This document shows, in pieces, positions 63,649-64,000 of a DNA stretch of 64,000 nucleotides. The stretch spans positions 62,001 to 126,000 of the forward strand of contig NZ_JAQMYP010000008.1 of NCBI RefSeq assembly GCF_028369295.1, given 5' to 3'. The position numbers and the translations under genes were made by a program. The notes beneath the pieces were generated by a model. It was not told the origin of the DNA. It ran no database searches and worked only from the letters and a program-made list of their open reading frames with translations. This DNA comes from Streptomyces sp. HD. GTDB lineage: Bacteria > Actinomycetota > Actinomycetes > Streptomycetales > Streptomycetaceae. Numbering within the stretch: position 1 is the first letter of the stretch; the number at the start of each line of letters is the position of its first letter.

Positions 63649-64000
63649 GCCACGAACGCCCCGCGGCCCCCGCGTCCCGACGATCGACCTGCGCCCCTGG
63701 CTCGACGGCGACGCCGAGGCCCGCCGGGCCATCGCCCGCACCGTCGACGAGGCGCTTCAGACCGCCGGATTCCTCCTGGTCACCGGGCACGGCGTGGACC
63801 CGTCCCTGCGGGCCCGCATCCGTACGGCCGCCCGCGCCTTCTTCCTGCTCCCCGTCGAGGTCAAGCAGGCGTACGAGGCGAAGGTCGGCGGTCGCGGCTG
63901 GCTCGGCCCCGGCGCCGAGGCCAACGGGTACGCGGAGGGCACCGAGACCCCGCCGGACCTGAAGGAGTCGCTGACCTTCGCGACACACGAGCCGTTCGAG
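63641..64000 (+). CDS. 2-oxoglutarate/Fe(II) oxygenase, isopenicillin N synthase-like (N-terminal part)
   Basis: The first 120 codons are present and the gene continues past the right edge. Typical start: VPTIDLRPW, then AGFLLVTGHGVDPSL and FFLLPVEVKQAYEAK, as in plant-type 2OG oxygenases and isopenicillin N synthase relatives. The metal-binding HxD...H lies in the missing part. GTG 63641 lies inside the deaminase 3' end (8-bp overlap), so it is cotranscribed. Confidence 0.87.
   Translation, partial: MSKPRTPRGPRVPTIDLRPWLDGDAEARRAIARTVDEALQTAGFLLVTGHGVDPSLRARIRTAARAFFLLPVEVKQAYEAKVGGRGWLGPGAEANGYAEGTETPPDLKESLTFATHEPFE

Overview
This is a high-GC actinobacterial chromosome segment, almost certainly Streptomyces. 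The signs are codon use with G/C at third positions, many GTG starts, 4-nt ATGA/GTGA operon overlaps, and Streptomyces-type families: futalosine-route menaquinone genes, an XRE/DUF397/ATP-binding regulator module, SPFH pairs, and the abundant GCAGTTCCCCGCGCCCCT intergenic repeat. The content and order resemble the conserved core region that carries nuo, menG, mqnC, mqnA and mqnE in model Streptomyces.

Layout. 1-9.8 kb: the nuo (complex I) operon on the minus strand, nuoA to nuoI plus the start of nuoJ, with a Rex-type operator and a Crp-like site upstream. 10.5-13.2 kb: a secreted NlpC/P60 hydrolase and a Tat-type flavoprotein. 13.3-20.6 kb: menaquinone genes (menJ, menG, mqnC) mixed with a PASTA protein, an acyltransferase, a 5'-truncated glycosyltransferase and a degenerate amidohydrolase-like protein. 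20.7-26.4 kb: a prepilin-peptidase-like protein, a membrane protein with a duplicated ectodomain, a Ser/Thr kinase, mqnA and a cold-shock gene with a long leader. 26.4-33.8 kb: an XRE-cupin regulator with azlCD, small proteins, a KstD-like flavoprotein, a LysR gene and an orphan sugar-binding lipoprotein.

33.8-42.2 kb is the accessory, defence-like zone. It holds an RsbW-like ATPase/XRE/DUF397 set, a 1165-aa NACHT-HEAT NTPase, a TetR regulator with an unusually symmetrical operator array, a CHAT (caspase-like) protease fused to a degenerate GGDEF domain, and a frameshifted, truncated second STAND NTPase. That STAND remnant shares an N-terminal sequence tag with the NACHT protein. 42.2-48.9 kb: lipid genes (fadD, and a fadA/fabG4/maoC locus like mycobacterial fadA2-fabG4-htdX, with a TetR gene). 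48.9-53.8 kb: a two-gene SPFH operon, DUF4229, a GNAT protein and UdgX. 53.8-59.4 kb: late futalosine genes (mqnE, a Lrp regulator, UbiX-, UbiA- and UbiD-type enzymes). 59.5-64 kb: a UvrA-like ATPase divergent from a double-HTH MerR protein, a deaminase, and the start of a 2OG-Fe(II) oxygenase.

How the genes fit together: complex I, menJ, menG, mqnA, mqnC, mqnE and the UbiX/UbiA/UbiD set all serve one process, making menaquinone and feeding it electrons. mqnB and mqnD are not in the window. The most novel-looking item is the CHAT-GGDEF protein beside a decayed STAND gene. A second curiosity is three independent 22-24-bp tandem repeats that each include the last codons of a gene (menG, the thiolase and the UbiA-type gene).
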